Below, piece by piece: positions 1 through 7,814 of a DNA stretch of 25,810 nt. Each line of letters begins with the position of its first letter. Position 1 is the stretch's first letter. Both the position numbers and the translations under genes were made by a program. The DNA lies in assembly GCA_021785055.1 (NCBI GenBank), contig JAJYGS010000016.1, forward strand, positions 1 through 25,810, in the 5' to 3' direction. The notes below the pieces were generated by a model. It saw nothing but the letters and a program-made list of their open reading frames with translations. It was not told where the DNA came from and made no database searches. Source of the DNA: Nitrospirota bacterium. Its GTDB lineage: Bacteria; Nitrospirota; JACRHJ01.

Positions 1-821
1 TGGAATATCTGAAAGGGCCGGGCGAGCCGGTTGACCGGCGTCGGGCCGAGCCGAATCTGCTCTCGGCGGATAACCTCGACGTCCGGGGGTTCCTGGCGCA
101 CCTCGTGAAGCTGGGGATAAAAAAATCTTCCGCGCAGAGGAAGGTTGCGTCGATAAGGAGCCTGTACCGCTACCTGTTCAGGGAAGGCCTTATCGAGAAA
201 AACCCGGCGAAGCTTGTGGCTACGCCGAAGAGAGAAAAATCCCAGCCGATTGTCCTCTCGGTGGACGACGCCGTGATGCTGGTGGAGGCGCCGGATGGCG
301 GCAAACTGGAGGGCCTGCGGGACAGGGCAATACTCGAGGTTTTTTACTCGTCCGGCATCCGCATATCCGAGCTTGCGGGCCTTGACCGTGAGCAGGTAGA
401 CCTGCCTCAGGGTCTGGCAAAGGTAACCGGCAAGGGAAATAAGGAGCGGTTCGTGCCGCTTGGCAGGAAGGCCGTGGAGGCTGTATCGGAATATGTCGCC
501 GCCGCGGATTCGGCGAAAAAGACCCCGGCGCATTCCCCATGTCCGATGTTCCTGAACAACAGGGGGCAAAGGTTAAGCGTCCGGAGTATTCGCCGCGTGG
601 TCATGAAATACGTGCGCGAGAAACGTATTCCCGGGAACGTGTCCCCGCATACCCTCCGGCATACCTTCGCCACGCACCTTTTGGGAGCGGGCGCGGACCT
701 GCGGTCCATCCAGGAGATGCTGGGCCATGTGTCGCTCTCCACGACGCAGAAGTACACGCATCTGGACATGGAGAAGCTGATGGAGGTATACGACAAGGCC
801 CATCCCAGGGCGAAAGGATAG
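1..821 (+). CDS. xerC: Tyrosine recombinase XerC (5' end outside window)
   Basis: Site-specific tyrosine recombinase that, with XerD, resolves chromosome dimers at dif. The reading frame is open from base 3, so the start codon and about the first 30-40 residues lie upstream of the window; the GTG at 105 is internal. The N-terminal core-binding domain is followed by the catalytic domain. Visible catalytic residues are Arg in GIRISEL, Lys in GKGNKER, the H-x-x-R box in [12 protein letters not shown], His in MLGH, and the nucleophile Tyr in TTQKYTHL. The C-terminus [11 protein letters not shown] closely matches the E. coli XerC ending, favouring XerC over XerD. It stops 2 bp before hslV; a codV/xerC-hslV-hslU order is also known in Bacillus subtilis. 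A short stretch around bases 26-39 encodes residues that look inserted relative to E. coli XerC and contains a perfect-arm palindrome. Confidence 0.95.
   Translation, partial: EYLKGPGEPVDRRRAEPNLLSADNLDVRGFLAHLVKLGIKKSSAQRKVASIRSLYRYLFREGLIEKNPAKLVATPKREKSQPIVLSVDDAVMLVEAPDGGKLEGLRDRAILEVFYSSGIRISELAGLDREQVDLPQGLAKVTGKGNKERFVPLGRKAVEAVSEYVAAADSAKKTPAHSPCPMFLNNRGQRLSVRSIRRVVMKYVREKRIPGNVSPHTLRHTFATHLLGAGADLRSIQEMLGHVSLSTTQKYTHLDMEKLMEVYDKAHPRAKG
26..39. repeat. 14-bp palindrome GCCGGTTGACCGGC inside xerC
   Basis: Inverted repeat with GCCGGT/ACCGGC arms around TG. The same arms recur twice in the DUF1015 gene at 13413-13426 and 13656-13669. Here it falls in a variable N-terminal loop of XerC and is read in a different codon phase from the other two. 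Significance is unknown. Confidence 0.5.
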
Positions 822-823
822 AG

Positions 824-1357
824 ATGGAAAACATGCACGCAACCACTATTTTATGCGTCCGCAAGGACGGCCGTGTCTCCATCGGAGGCGACGGGCAGGT
901 CACGATGGGCCAGACAGTAATGAAGCACAACGCGCGCAAGGTACGGAAGCTGTATAATAATACGATACTGGCCGGGTTTGCAGGCGCGACGGCGGATGCA
1001 TTCACCCTTATCGAGAAGTTCGAGGGCAAAATAGAGGAATACCACGGCAACATCGCGCGCGCGGCGGTCGAGCTCGCGAAGGAGTGGCGGACGAACAAGA
1101 TGCTCCGGCAGTTGGAGGCGCTTTTGATTGTCGCGGACAAGGAGCATACATTCATTATCTCCGGAACGGGCGACGTCATAGAGCCGGGAGACGGCATCGC
1201 CGCGATAGGCTCCGGCGGGGCGTACGCGCAGGCGGCGGCCCAGGCGCTGATAAAGCATTCGTCTCTCGGCGCGCAGGAGATAGTGAAGGAAGCAATGGAG
1301 ATTGCGTCGAGGATCTGCATATACACGAACTCAAACATTATGATAGAGGAGTTATAG
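824..1357 (+). CDS. hslV: ATP-dependent protease subunit HslV (ClpQ)
   Basis: Peptidase subunit of the cytoplasmic HslUV protease: a double hexameric ring of threonine peptidase that degrades proteins unfolded by HslU. The product is 177 aa, the usual HslV length. The conserved start of the mature chain is [10 protein letters not shown], so the catalytic threonine is Thr7. Other family signatures are [45 protein letters not shown], and [14 protein letters not shown]824 is chosen because GGA at 816-818 is well spaced; ATG833 is a weaker alternative. The chain must lose about six residues, not just Met, to expose Thr7. It lies 2 bp after xerC and 2 bp before hslU, so all three are probably co-transcribed. 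Confidence 0.96.
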   Translation: MENMHATTILCVRKDGRVSIGGDGQVTMGQTVMKHNARKVRKLYNNTILAGFAGATADAFTLIEKFEGKIEEYHGNIARAAVELAKEWRTNKMLRQLEALLIVADKEHTFIISGTGDVIEPGDGIAAIGSGGAYAQAAAQALIKHSSLGAQEIVKEAMEIASRICIYTNSNIMIEEL

Positions 1358-1359
1358 AA

Positions 1360-2745
1360 ATGCGGGAGCTTACCCCCAGGGAAGTGGTAGCCGAACTGGA
1401 TAAATATATAATCGGCCAGAATAACGCCAAGCGCGCTGTGGCCGTCGCGCTTCGGACAAGGTGGCGCAGGCAGCGCCTGCCGGAGGAACTGAGAGACGAA
1501 GTGGTGCCGAAGAATATTATAATGATAGGCTCCACGGGAGTCGGCAAGACCGAGATTGCCCGCCGCCTGGCGAAGCTTGTGGACGCGCCGTTCGTGAAGG
1601 TGGAGGCCTCCAAGTTCACGGAGGTCGGCTATGTCGGGCGCGACGTGGAGTCCATAATACGCGACATCACGGAGCAGTCCGTCGCGATGGTGCGCTCCGA
1701 GCATTCGGATGCCGTCATGGGAAAAGCGCGCGCGGCGGCTGAGGAGCGGGTGCTGGACGCGCTTCTCCCAAGGCGCAGGGGGCCGGTAGACCGGATACAG
1801 GCCCATGAGCAGCCGGAAGAAGAGCCGATGGACTGGATGCACGAGAGCTACGAGGCCGAAAGCCCGACCAGGGAGAAGTTCAGGAAGATGTTAAGAGACG
1901 GGAAGCTCGACGACCGCACCGTCGAACTGGAGGTCAGGGAGAAGGGCGGAATGCCGCTCGGAGTCATCTCCAACATCGGGATGGAGGAACTGGAGATAAG
2001 CCTCAAGGAGATGATGGGGAACATGTTTCCGGAGAAGACCAAGAGAAGAAGCCTGAAGGTCCCGGAGGCCATGAAGGTCCTGACGCAGGAGGAGGCATCC
2101 AAGCTTATCGACATGGACAAGGTCTCCCGCGAGGCCATATCGCGCGTGGAGCAGTCCGGCATCGTGTTTGTGGACGAGATAGACAAGGTGGCGGGCCGGG
2201 AGTCGGGTGGAGGCGGCGGGCCGGACGTATCGCGCGAAGGCGTGCAGAGAGACCTTCTCCCTATAATCGAAGGCTCGACGGTCAACACGAAACACGGCCC
2301 CGTGCATACCGACCATATCCTTTTCATCGCCGCCGGAGCGTTCCATGTGGCAAAGCCGTCAGACTTAATCCCGGAGCTACAGGGCCGTTTCCCAATACGC
2401 GTTGAACTGGACAACCTGACGGAAGACGATTTCGTCCGCATACTCACGGAGCCCCGGAACGCGCTGATACGCCAGTATGTCGGGCTTCTCGGCACCGAGG
2501 GACTGGACGTGGAGTTCACGGACGACGCCATCCGGGAGATTGCGAGGATTGCGGCGTCCGTCAACAGCCGCACGGAGAATATCGGGGCGAGAAGGCTCTA
2601 TACCGTTATGGAGAGGCTCCTCGAAGAGGTGAGTTTCCACGCGCCCGACGCCGTGCAGAAGAAAATAACGGTGAACGCGGAGTACGTAAAGAAGCAGTTA
2701 ATCGATATTACGAAGGACGAGGACTTGAGCAGGTTTATCTTATGA
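1360..2745 (+). CDS. hslU: ATP-dependent protease ATPase subunit HslU (ClpY)
   Basis: AAA+ unfoldase partner of HslV. The product is 461 aa, a typical length. Visible elements are an N-terminal [18 protein letters not shown] segment, Walker A GSTGVGKT at residues 57-64, the substrate-gripping pore motif GYVG at 90-93, a charged intermediate (I) domain from about residue 110 to 240, and Walker B VFVDE at 269-273. The C-terminal tail ends DLSRFIL, the conserved peptide that docks into HslV and activates it. Start ATG1360 follows the hslV stop by 2 bp. The gene ends in an ATGA overlap with argB, implying translational coupling. Confidence 0.97.
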   Translation: MRELTPREVVAELDKYIIGQNNAKRAVAVALRTRWRRQRLPEELRDEVVPKNIIMIGSTGVGKTEIARRLAKLVDAPFVKVEASKFTEVGYVGRDVESIIRDITEQSVAMVRSEHSDAVMGKARAAAEERVLDALLPRRRGPVDRIQAHEQPEEEPMDWMHESYEAESPTREKFRKMLRDGKLDDRTVELEVREKGGMPLGVISNIGMEELEISLKEMMGNMFPEKTKRRSLKVPEAMKVLTQEEASKLIDMDKVSREAISRVEQSGIVFVDEIDKVAGRESGGGGGPDVSREGVQRDLLPIIEGSTVNTKHGPVHTDHILFIAAGAFHVAKPSDLIPELQGRFPIRVELDNLTEDDFVRILTEPRNALIRQYVGLLGTEGLDVEFTDDAIREIARIAASVNSRTENIGARRLYTVMERLLEEVSFHAPDAVQKKITVNAEYVKKQLIDITKDEDLSRFIL

Positions 2746-3623
2746 AAAAACTGATAGAGAAGGCCGAGATACTGATGGAGGCCCTGCCGTATATAAAGAA
2801 CTTCTACGGCAAGACCTTTGTAATAAAATACGGCGGGCACGCGATGGCGGACGAAGCCCTAAAACAATCCTTCGCCAAAGACGTGGTGCTGATGAAATAT
2901 ATCGGCATAAACCCGGTAATCGTCCACGGCGGCGGGCCGCAGATCTCAAGGACGATGGAGAAGATGGGCCTTAAGCCGAAGTTCGTCTCCGGCTACCGCG
3001 TCACGGACTCCGAGACCATGGATATAGTGGAGATGGTCCTTGGCGGGGCCATCAACAAGGAAATCGTGAACCTCATAAACGCAAGCGGCGGGCGCGCGGC
3101 GGGCCTGACGGGCAAGGACGGCGGCCTGATAAAAGCCAGGAAGAAATTCCTGAAAGGTACTTCGCCTGAGACCGGAGCGCCGGAGATAATAGACGCAGGG
3201 CACCTGGGCGAGGTGGAGTGCGTGGATTCCGCGATACTTGCCGCGCTGGAGAACGGCGGGTTTATCCCCGTCATCGCGCCTGTTGGCGTTGGCGGTAAGG
3301 GCGAGACTTACAATATAAACGCAGACCTTGTCGCCGGAGCGGTGGCGGCGGCTCTTGAGGCCTCGAAGCTCATCCTGCTCACGGACGTGGAAGGGATACT
3401 GGATTCCGACGGCAAGCTGATGTCCGCGCTGACGAAGACGCAGGTGGAAAAGCTGATAAAGAAAAAGATAATCTCCGGCGGTATGCTCCCGAAGGTGGCG
3501 GCCTGTTTCGACGCCCTTGGCGGCAAGGTCGGCAAGGTGCATGTCGTGGACGGGCGCGTCCCGCACGCGCTCCTCCTTGAGATATTTACGGACAAGGGCA
3601 TCGGGACGGAAATATCGATGTAA
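2742..3623 (+). CDS. argB: Acetylglutamate kinase
   Basis: Phosphorylates N-acetyl-L-glutamate with ATP, the second step of arginine synthesis, in the cytoplasm. The 293-aa product is an amino acid kinase family member with the phosphate-binding lysine in VIKYGGHAM (Lys29), HGGGPQI at 62-68, GYRVTD, and GLTGKDGG. An N-terminal helix ([19 protein letters not shown]) precedes the catalytic core and the C-terminus is [23 protein letters not shown]; both are features of the hexameric, arginine-feedback-inhibited form. Its ATG overlaps the hslU stop by 4 bp. No other arginine genes are nearby. Confidence 0.95.
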   Translation: MKKLIEKAEILMEALPYIKNFYGKTFVIKYGGHAMADEALKQSFAKDVVLMKYIGINPVIVHGGGPQISRTMEKMGLKPKFVSGYRVTDSETMDIVEMVLGGAINKEIVNLINASGGRAAGLTGKDGGLIKARKKFLKGTSPETGAPEIIDAGHLGEVECVDSAILAALENGGFIPVIAPVGVGGKGETYNINADLVAGAVAAALEASKLILLTDVEGILDSDGKLMSALTKTQVEKLIKKKIISGGMLPKVAACFDALGGKVGKVHVVDGRVPHALLLEIFTDKGIGTEISM

Positions 3624-3642
3624 ACATAAATCCGGAGGTTCT

Positions 3643-4398
3643 ATGAAAAAACCTGCCAAGATAGTCCTATGCGTTTTAAGTTTCATGCCTATAATTCTTT
3701 TTGTTCTCCTTTTCTTCTCTTTCTTCTACATGGTAATTAATACGCCCCACATGCATCCGGCGTTTGGTCCGTGCAATGCGCACAGGCCGGGGCCGCCCAC
3801 GGGCTTCATTATCTTTTTCATCTTCGATATACTCATCATGCTGTTCAACTTCGGCCTGATTATCTTCTATATCATACATCTGCTCAGCAGCAGGGCCTCC
3901 ACTTCCGAAAAAATAGCCTGGACTCTGCTCCTTCTTTTCCTTAACTTTCTGGCGTTTCCGGTTTACTGGTATCTTTATGTCTGGAAGGAGCCGAAACCGA
4001 CAGTCCCGGAAAAGTTTGAAGGCGGCAAGATATACTGCCAGAAGTGCGGCTTACAGCAGGACTACAACAACTACGCCTGCCAGGCGTGCGGATTCATGCT
4101 CTATCACGAGCCGGAATCTGGTTCAAGGTACGAGCCCATCGGCGCCATAATCCCTTATAAAAACAAAAGCGCGCTCATCGGTTATTACCTTGGGGTATTC
4201 TCTTTGATACCGTTCGCGGGCGTCGTGCTCGGAGCATTGGCCTTTATTTTCGGTCTGAAAGGGAGGCGCTTTGCGATCGAGCGGCCCGAAGCAAGGGGGA
4301 GCGTCCATGCCTGGATAGGAATAATACTTGGCGGTCTTTGCTTCTTGGGCTATTCCCTGTTGTCGGTTTATGTATGGTCGCGTTTTTTAAGGGCTTGA
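3643..4398 (+). CDS. Membrane protein with zinc ribbon and DUF4190-like region
   Basis: Function unknown. The 251-aa product has hydrophobic segments at about residues 7-32, 53-82 and 88-112. A cytoplasmic-type zinc ribbon follows, with Cys132-x2-Cys135 and Cys146-x2-Cys149. Two further hydrophobic segments (about 180-205 and 220-245) form a glycine-rich pair separated by a basic GLKGRRFAIE loop, resembling the DUF4190 membrane module. Start ATG3643 is supported by GGAGG at 3634-3638. It follows argB by 19 bp on the same strand and may be the end of that transcript. GC content looks lower than that of the flanking genes, as expected for a Phe- and Ile-rich membrane protein. Confidence 0.75.
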   Translation: MKKPAKIVLCVLSFMPIILFVLLFFSFFYMVINTPHMHPAFGPCNAHRPGPPTGFIIFFIFDILIMLFNFGLIIFYIIHLLSSRASTSEKIAWTLLLLFLNFLAFPVYWYLYVWKEPKPTVPEKFEGGKIYCQKCGLQQDYNNYACQACGFMLYHEPESGSRYEPIGAIIPYKNKSALIGYYLGVFSLIPFAGVVLGALAFIFGLKGRRFAIERPEARGSVHAWIGIILGGLCFLGYSLLSVYVWSRFLRA

Positions 4399-4419
4399 AT
4401 AAAAAATCTCTCCCTTTTC

Positions 4420-4448
4420 TTGACAGATTGTCCGCGCCCGGCTATACT
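4420..4448 (+). promoter_or_regulatory. Sigma70-type promoter for yqeY-mutS2
   Basis: TTGACA (4420-4425), a 17-bp spacer, and TATACT (4443-4448): a perfect -35 with a one-mismatch -10. Transcription would start near 4455, giving a leader of about 70 nt before yqeY. The leader holds no recognisable gene or riboswitch. Confidence 0.85.
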
Positions 4449-4526
4449 TCAACCCCAAACTCGTAGTGCCATACCACCCCGTAAGACTGTTTTCCCTGAA
4501 TATTCAATACGATAGCGAGGCTGAAA

Positions 4527-4973
4527 ATGACCCTGAAAGAGAGGCTGAACTCGGACATGAAGGAGGCGCTCAAGGCCCACGACGCGGCCCGGCTCTCCGC
4601 GATAAGGATGATCATCTCCGCCTACCGTAACAAGGAGATAGATTCGCGCAAGGACTTAGACGACGAAGGGATTCTCTCCGTGCTCTCCACGGCGGCGAAG
4701 CAGCGCCGGGAATCCATCGAGCAGTACGGGAAGGCCGGACGTCAGGACCTGGTGGACAAGGAGACGGCGGAGCTTGACGTAATCCAGTCCTACATGCCGC
4801 AGCAGATGGGCAAAGGGGAGATAGAGGCGCTTGTGAAGGAGGCGGTCGCCGAGTCCGGGGCGAAGGGGTCTTCCGACATGGGCAAGGTAATGAAGCTCCT
4901 GATGCCGAAGGTCAAGGGCCGCGCGGACGGCAAGCTTGTGGGCGAGCTGGTCAAGGCGGCGTTGGGCGGCTGA
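4527..4973 (+). CDS. yqeY: GatB/YqeY domain protein
   Basis: Small cytoplasmic protein (148 aa) of the YqeY family, related to the tRNA-binding C-terminal domain of GatB. The exact role is unsettled; a link to tRNA amidation or translation is inferred from homology. Family signatures include the start MTLKERLNSDMKEALKAHDAARLSAIRMI (spread over residues 1-29), LDVIQSYMPQQM, and SDMGKVMKLLMPKVKGRADGK near the C-terminus. GAGG about 8 bp upstream supports ATG4527. Its stop overlaps the mutS2 start (TGATG). In many bacteria yqeY lies between rpsU and dnaG/rpoD; here rpsU is absent upstream. Confidence 0.93.
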   Translation: MTLKERLNSDMKEALKAHDAARLSAIRMIISAYRNKEIDSRKDLDDEGILSVLSTAAKQRRESIEQYGKAGRQDLVDKETAELDVIQSYMPQQMGKGEIEALVKEAVAESGAKGSSDMGKVMKLLMPKVKGRADGKLVGELVKAALGG

Positions 4974-7354
4974 TGGACGAACACGCATTAAGAGTTCTTG
5001 AGTTCCATAAGGTAATAGAGGCCGTTTCCTCTCGCGCCGTATCCGAGCCTGGGCAGGCCGAAGCGCGCACAATCGCTCCTTTAACCGACATAAAGGAAGT
5101 AACCCTGCGCCTCAGGGAGGCCGACGAGCTTAAAAGATACCTCTCATCCCGCCATGAATTCCCGATACGCGGCCTTCAGGATATTGCCCCGCAGCTTAAA
5201 AAGGCGGCAGTGGAAGGGGCGGCGCTAAGCCCGGAGGAACTCCTGCGCGTGCTCTCCGTGGCGAAGGCTTCCCGGCTTATGAAATCGGCCCTGGCGAAGG
5301 TTAAGCAGGAGTATCCTGTTTTAGCCAGAAGAGGCTCGAGCCTCTCGGTTTTTGAAAATATTGAGAACGAAATTACCCGCGCGATAGGCGAGGACGGCGA
5401 GGTTCTGGATTCCGCGTCGCCTGAGCTTAAGAGGATCCGCGTCTCGGCTGCGCAGGCGCGTTCCCGTATTAACCGGGAGCTTGAGGGCATCATCCAGGAC
5501 CCGTCGCTCTCGAAGGCCGTGCAGGAGCCCGTGATAACCATGCGCGGCGAGAGGTACGTGCTCCCGCTAAAGACCAACTTCCGCACATACCTCAAGGGTA
5601 TAGTCCACGACCACTCGCAAAGCGGCTCTACCGTTTTCGTGGAGCCGGAAAAGACCGTAGAGCTTAACAACCGCCTTGTGAGCCTCAAGCGGGACGAGAG
5701 CCGCGAGATAGAAAGGATACTGTGGCGGCTCACGGGAACCGTCAGGGAAGTTGGCGGCGGGCTGGAGGCGGCATATCTTGCCCTCGTAAAGCTCGACGCG
5801 CTATATGCCGTAGCGTCTTTTGCCATTGAGACCGGCGGGAATCTGCCGTCCGTCAACGACAAGGGATGCATAGAGCTTAAGGACGCCAGACACCCGCTGC
5901 TCATAATGTCGAAGGGCATGGAGAATACCGTGCCGCTGGATATGCGGCTTGGGCGCGATTTCGACACGCTTGTAATCACCGGCCCGAATACCGGCGGCAA
6001 AACAGTCGTCTTGAAGACTGTGGGCTTACTGACCCTGATGGCGCAGGCCGGACTGTTGATTCCCGCCGCGCCGGACTCCTCTGCCGCCGTGTTCGACGGC
6101 GTGTTCTCGGACATCGGAGACGAGCAGAGCGTCGAGCAGAACTTAAGCACATTCTCCTCGCACATGAATCAGATCGTCCGCATGCTGGCGGGCGCGAACA
6201 AGAACTCCCTCGTCCTGCTCGACGAGCTTGGCGCAGGGACGGACCCGTCCGAGGGCTCCGCGCTTGGCGTCGCCATCATCGAGGAACTGCACAGGCGCGG
6301 GACAAAAACCGTCGTCACGACGCATCACGGCGCGCTCAAGGTCTTCGCCTCCAATACCACCGGCGTGACGAACGCCTCCGTGGAGTTCGATCCGGTCACG
6401 CTAATGCCCACATACCGCCTTGCAATTGGCCGCCCAGGCAGGAGCAGCGCGATACTCGTCGCCTCGCGGCTCGGTATGCCCAAGGATGTCCTTGATCGCG
6501 CGAAAGAGGGCCGCAGGGCGGGCGAGGCGGAGCTTGACACGCTCATCGAGAAGCTCGAAAAAGAGGCTCAGGGAGCGCGCGAGGACAGGCGGCGTGCCGC
6601 GCAGGAGGCATTGGAGGCCAGGGCCGAGAAGGAGCGGCTCCAGGGGCTTGTAAGGCGGGCGGAGGACGAGCGCAGGGAGGCCGTCAGGAAGGCCAAAGAG
6701 AAGGCGCAGAACGTAATTAACCAACTGAAGTTCAAGCTCCGCGACCTGGACGAGCTATCCAAGAAAGCGTCCAAAGCGTCTCCTGAGCGCGCGGAAGTAA
6801 AAAAGCAGGCCGAAGAAATATCCGCGCTCGAGGCGCAGTTGAAGGAGGCGGAGGCGTCCTCCAGCCCCGTCCGGAAGCTGGAGATTGAGTCCCTCTCCGT
6901 CGGGGATACGGTGAAGGTATACAAATACAACAGGCTGGGTACGGTCGCGGAGTTAAAAAAAGATAAACGCACTGTCGTCGTCCAGCTTGGGACGATGCGC
7001 GTTGCGCTCTCCCCGGACGAGCTTGAGCTGTCCACCCGCGCGGCGCCGGGCAGAGCGAAGACACAGGCGTTCACGGTATCAAGGGTCGAGGATGACGAGG
7101 ACGAAATGTCGCCTGGCATGGAGATAAACATCATCGGCCTGCGCGTTGAGGAGGCCATCCCGAAGGTGCAGAAGTTCCTGGACAAGGCGATGCTCTCCGG
7201 GCTGGGTAGCGTCCGGATAATCCACGGCAGGGGCACCGGCGCGCTCAGGAAGGCCATCCGGGAGGAGCTTTCGGTTACCCCCGGCATAAAGGACTTCAAA
7301 GACGAGGCCTTCGAGCACGGCGGCGACGCGGTGACGGTGGTGGGGTTTAAGTAG
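4973..7354 (+). CDS. mutS2: Endonuclease MutS2
   Basis: MutS-family ATPase lacking the mismatch-recognition domain, implicated in suppressing recombination or in rescuing collided ribosomes, depending on the organism. The product is 793 aa. A helical core and clamp (about 1-320) precede the ATPase: Walker A GPNTGGKT at 337-344, the SSHMNQI region, Walker B LVLLDELGAGTDP, and TTHHGALK. A long charged coiled coil spans about 520-630, then a KOW-like linker (VGDTVKVYKYNRLGTV), then the Smr domain from residue 716. The Smr domain keeps HGRGTGALRKAIRE but its first motif reads INIIG (718-722), where LDLRG or LDLHG is usual. The start overlaps the yqeY stop by one base, so the two are coupled. Confidence 0.95.
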   Translation: MDEHALRVLEFHKVIEAVSSRAVSEPGQAEARTIAPLTDIKEVTLRLREADELKRYLSSRHEFPIRGLQDIAPQLKKAAVEGAALSPEELLRVLSVAKASRLMKSALAKVKQEYPVLARRGSSLSVFENIENEITRAIGEDGEVLDSASPELKRIRVSAAQARSRINRELEGIIQDPSLSKAVQEPVITMRGERYVLPLKTNFRTYLKGIVHDHSQSGSTVFVEPEKTVELNNRLVSLKRDESREIERILWRLTGTVREVGGGLEAAYLALVKLDALYAVASFAIETGGNLPSVNDKGCIELKDARHPLLIMSKGMENTVPLDMRLGRDFDTLVITGPNTGGKTVVLKTVGLLTLMAQAGLLIPAAPDSSAAVFDGVFSDIGDEQSVEQNLSTFSSHMNQIVRMLAGANKNSLVLLDELGAGTDPSEGSALGVAIIEELHRRGTKTVVTTHHGALKVFASNTTGVTNASVEFDPVTLMPTYRLAIGRPGRSSAILVASRLGMPKDVLDRAKEGRRAGEAELDTLIEKLEKEAQGAREDRRRAAQEALEARAEKERLQGLVRRAEDERREAVRKAKEKAQNVINQLKFKLRDLDELSKKASKASPERAEVKKQAEEISALEAQLKEAEASSSPVRKLEIESLSVGDTVKVYKYNRLGTVAELKKDKRTVVVQLGTMRVALSPDELELSTRAAPGRAKTQAFTVSRVEDDEDEMSPGMEINIIGLRVEEAIPKVQKFLDKAMLSGLGSVRIIHGRGTGALRKAIREELSVTPGIKDFKDEAFEHGGDAVTVVGFK

Positions 7355-7368
7355 GCAGACGGCGGACT

Positions 7369-7398
7369 GTCAGTCTGAGGCAAAGCCGAAGAATCCGC
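7369..7398 (+). repeat. Degenerate copy of the GTCATTCTGAGC repeat
   Basis: This stretch aligns with the 29-bp repeat at 7446-7474 over its full length with a few substitutions and single-base insertions: GTCAGTCTGAGG then CAAAGCCGAAGAATCCGC. It has the same orientation and begins 15 bp after the mutS2 stop. Confidence 0.6.
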
Positions 7399-7405
7399 TT
7401 TTACG

Positions 7406-7451
7406 ATTGTCATTTGTTTTTATTGTCATTCTGATGTTTTTGATTGTCATT
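7406..7451 (+). repeat. Three short direct copies of ATTGTCATT
   Basis: ATTGTCATT occurs at 7406-7414, 7422-7430 and 7443-7451, separated by T-rich spacers. The second continues to TCTGAT and the third runs into the full repeat at 7446. They look like broken starts of the same repeat unit, left by repeated insertion or slippage. Confidence 0.6.
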
Positions 7452-7474
7452 CTGAGCAAAGCGAAGAATCCGCC
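7446..7474 (+). repeat. Left inverted repeat flanking the GIY-YIG gene
   Basis: A 29-bp sequence beginning GTCATTCTGAGCAAAGCG and ending GAATCCGCC. Its reverse complement occurs at 7769-7797 with 28 of 29 positions identical (A in place of G at one site). It ends 14 bp before the GIY-YIG start codon. Confidence 0.85.
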
Positions 7475-7476
7475 TG

Positions 7477-7482
7477 TATAAT
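7477..7482 (+). promoter_or_regulatory. Candidate -10 (TATAAT) of the GIY-YIG gene
   Basis: A perfect TATAAT hexamer starts 3 bp after the left repeat and ends 6 bp before ATG7489. No good -35 is seen at the right distance (GAGCAA inside the repeat). If used, transcription would begin at about the start codon, giving a leaderless mRNA, which fits the lack of a Shine-Dalgarno sequence. Confidence 0.4.
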
Positions 7483-7488
7483 TTTAAA

Positions 7489-7767
7489 ATGAGTTATTAC
7501 GTCTACATCCTCGCCAACAGATACAAAACGATTTACACGGGCGTAACAAATGACATAAGACGACGAATATTTGAACATAAAGAGGGCCTCGTTCAGGGAT
7601 TTACAAAAAGATACGAAATTAAGAAGCTTGTTTATATGGAAGAAACAGATGACGTAAGGGCCGCCATTTCCCGCGAGAAACAGATAAAGGGGTGGCTTCG
7701 GGCAAAGAAAGTCGCATTGATAGAATCAGTAAATCCGGGTTGGAAGGACTTGGCGGAAGAGCTTTAA
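7489..7767 (+). CDS. GIY-YIG nuclease superfamily protein (URI/YhbQ-like)
   Basis: A 92-aa stand-alone GIY-YIG domain of the UvrC-Intron-type small endonuclease group. Visible core motifs are YVYI at 4-7 and IYTGVT at 15-20 (in place of GIY and YIG), a basic NDIRRRIFEHKEG helix at 21-33, and the candidate metal-binding glutamate Glu63 in SREKQIKGW. The length is typical for the family, whose cellular role is unclear although a related domain cleaves DNA. There is no Shine-Dalgarno sequence; ATG7489 is the only sensible start because it gives the complete domain. Codon use is more AT-rich than in mutS2 and dnaG. The gene sits between inverted repeats and its stop codon is one base from the right repeat. 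Confidence 0.9.
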   Translation: MSYYVYILANRYKTIYTGVTNDIRRRIFEHKEGLVQGFTKRYEIKKLVYMEETDDVRAAISREKQIKGWLRAKKVALIESVNPGWKDLAEEL

Positions 7768-7768
7768 A

Positions 7769-7797
7769 GGCGGATTCTTCGCTTCGCTCAGAATGAC
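7769..7797 (-). repeat. Right inverted repeat flanking the GIY-YIG gene
   Basis: Reverse-complement copy of 7446-7474 (28/29 identical), beginning GGCGGATTCTTCGCTTCGC and ending GAATGAC. It lies one base after the GIY-YIG stop codon, so RNA from this gene could fold back on the left copy. Confidence 0.85.
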
Positions 7798-7814
7798 AGG
7801 CTTTTCTCTTTGCC

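Larger units (their letters stand above)
7446..7797 (+). mobile_element. Putative repeat-bounded GIY-YIG unit
   Basis: A 352-bp unit with near-identical 29-bp terminal inverted repeats enclosing exactly one small GIY-YIG gene with almost no spare sequence (14 bp on the left, 1 bp on the right). The same repeat family occurs as a stand-alone hairpin at 8913-8997. No target-site duplication is evident at the edges. That it moves, or that the nuclease acts on the repeats, is inference by analogy with RAYT/REP elements. Confidence 0.45.

Noticed and set aside
601..1842. Long open frame of 413 codons on the minus strand across xerC, hslV and hslU
   Set aside because: It runs antisense to three clearly recognised genes, and its translation shows no family motif; it results from the GC-rich codon pattern.
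4467..4600. Leader peptide starting at GTG in the yqeY leader
   Set aside because: No ribosome binding site, no regulatory codon run, and it would overlap yqeY in another frame.
7361..7402. Intrinsic terminator after mutS2
   Set aside because: GCGGA/TCCGC followed by TTTT has a 5-bp stem with a loop of about 27 nt and is better explained as part of the degenerate repeat copy.
7369..7475. CRISPR-like array from the repeated ATTGTCATT units
   Set aside because: Copies are degenerate, spacing is irregular (16 and 21 bp), there are no spacers of constant length, and no cas gene is present.
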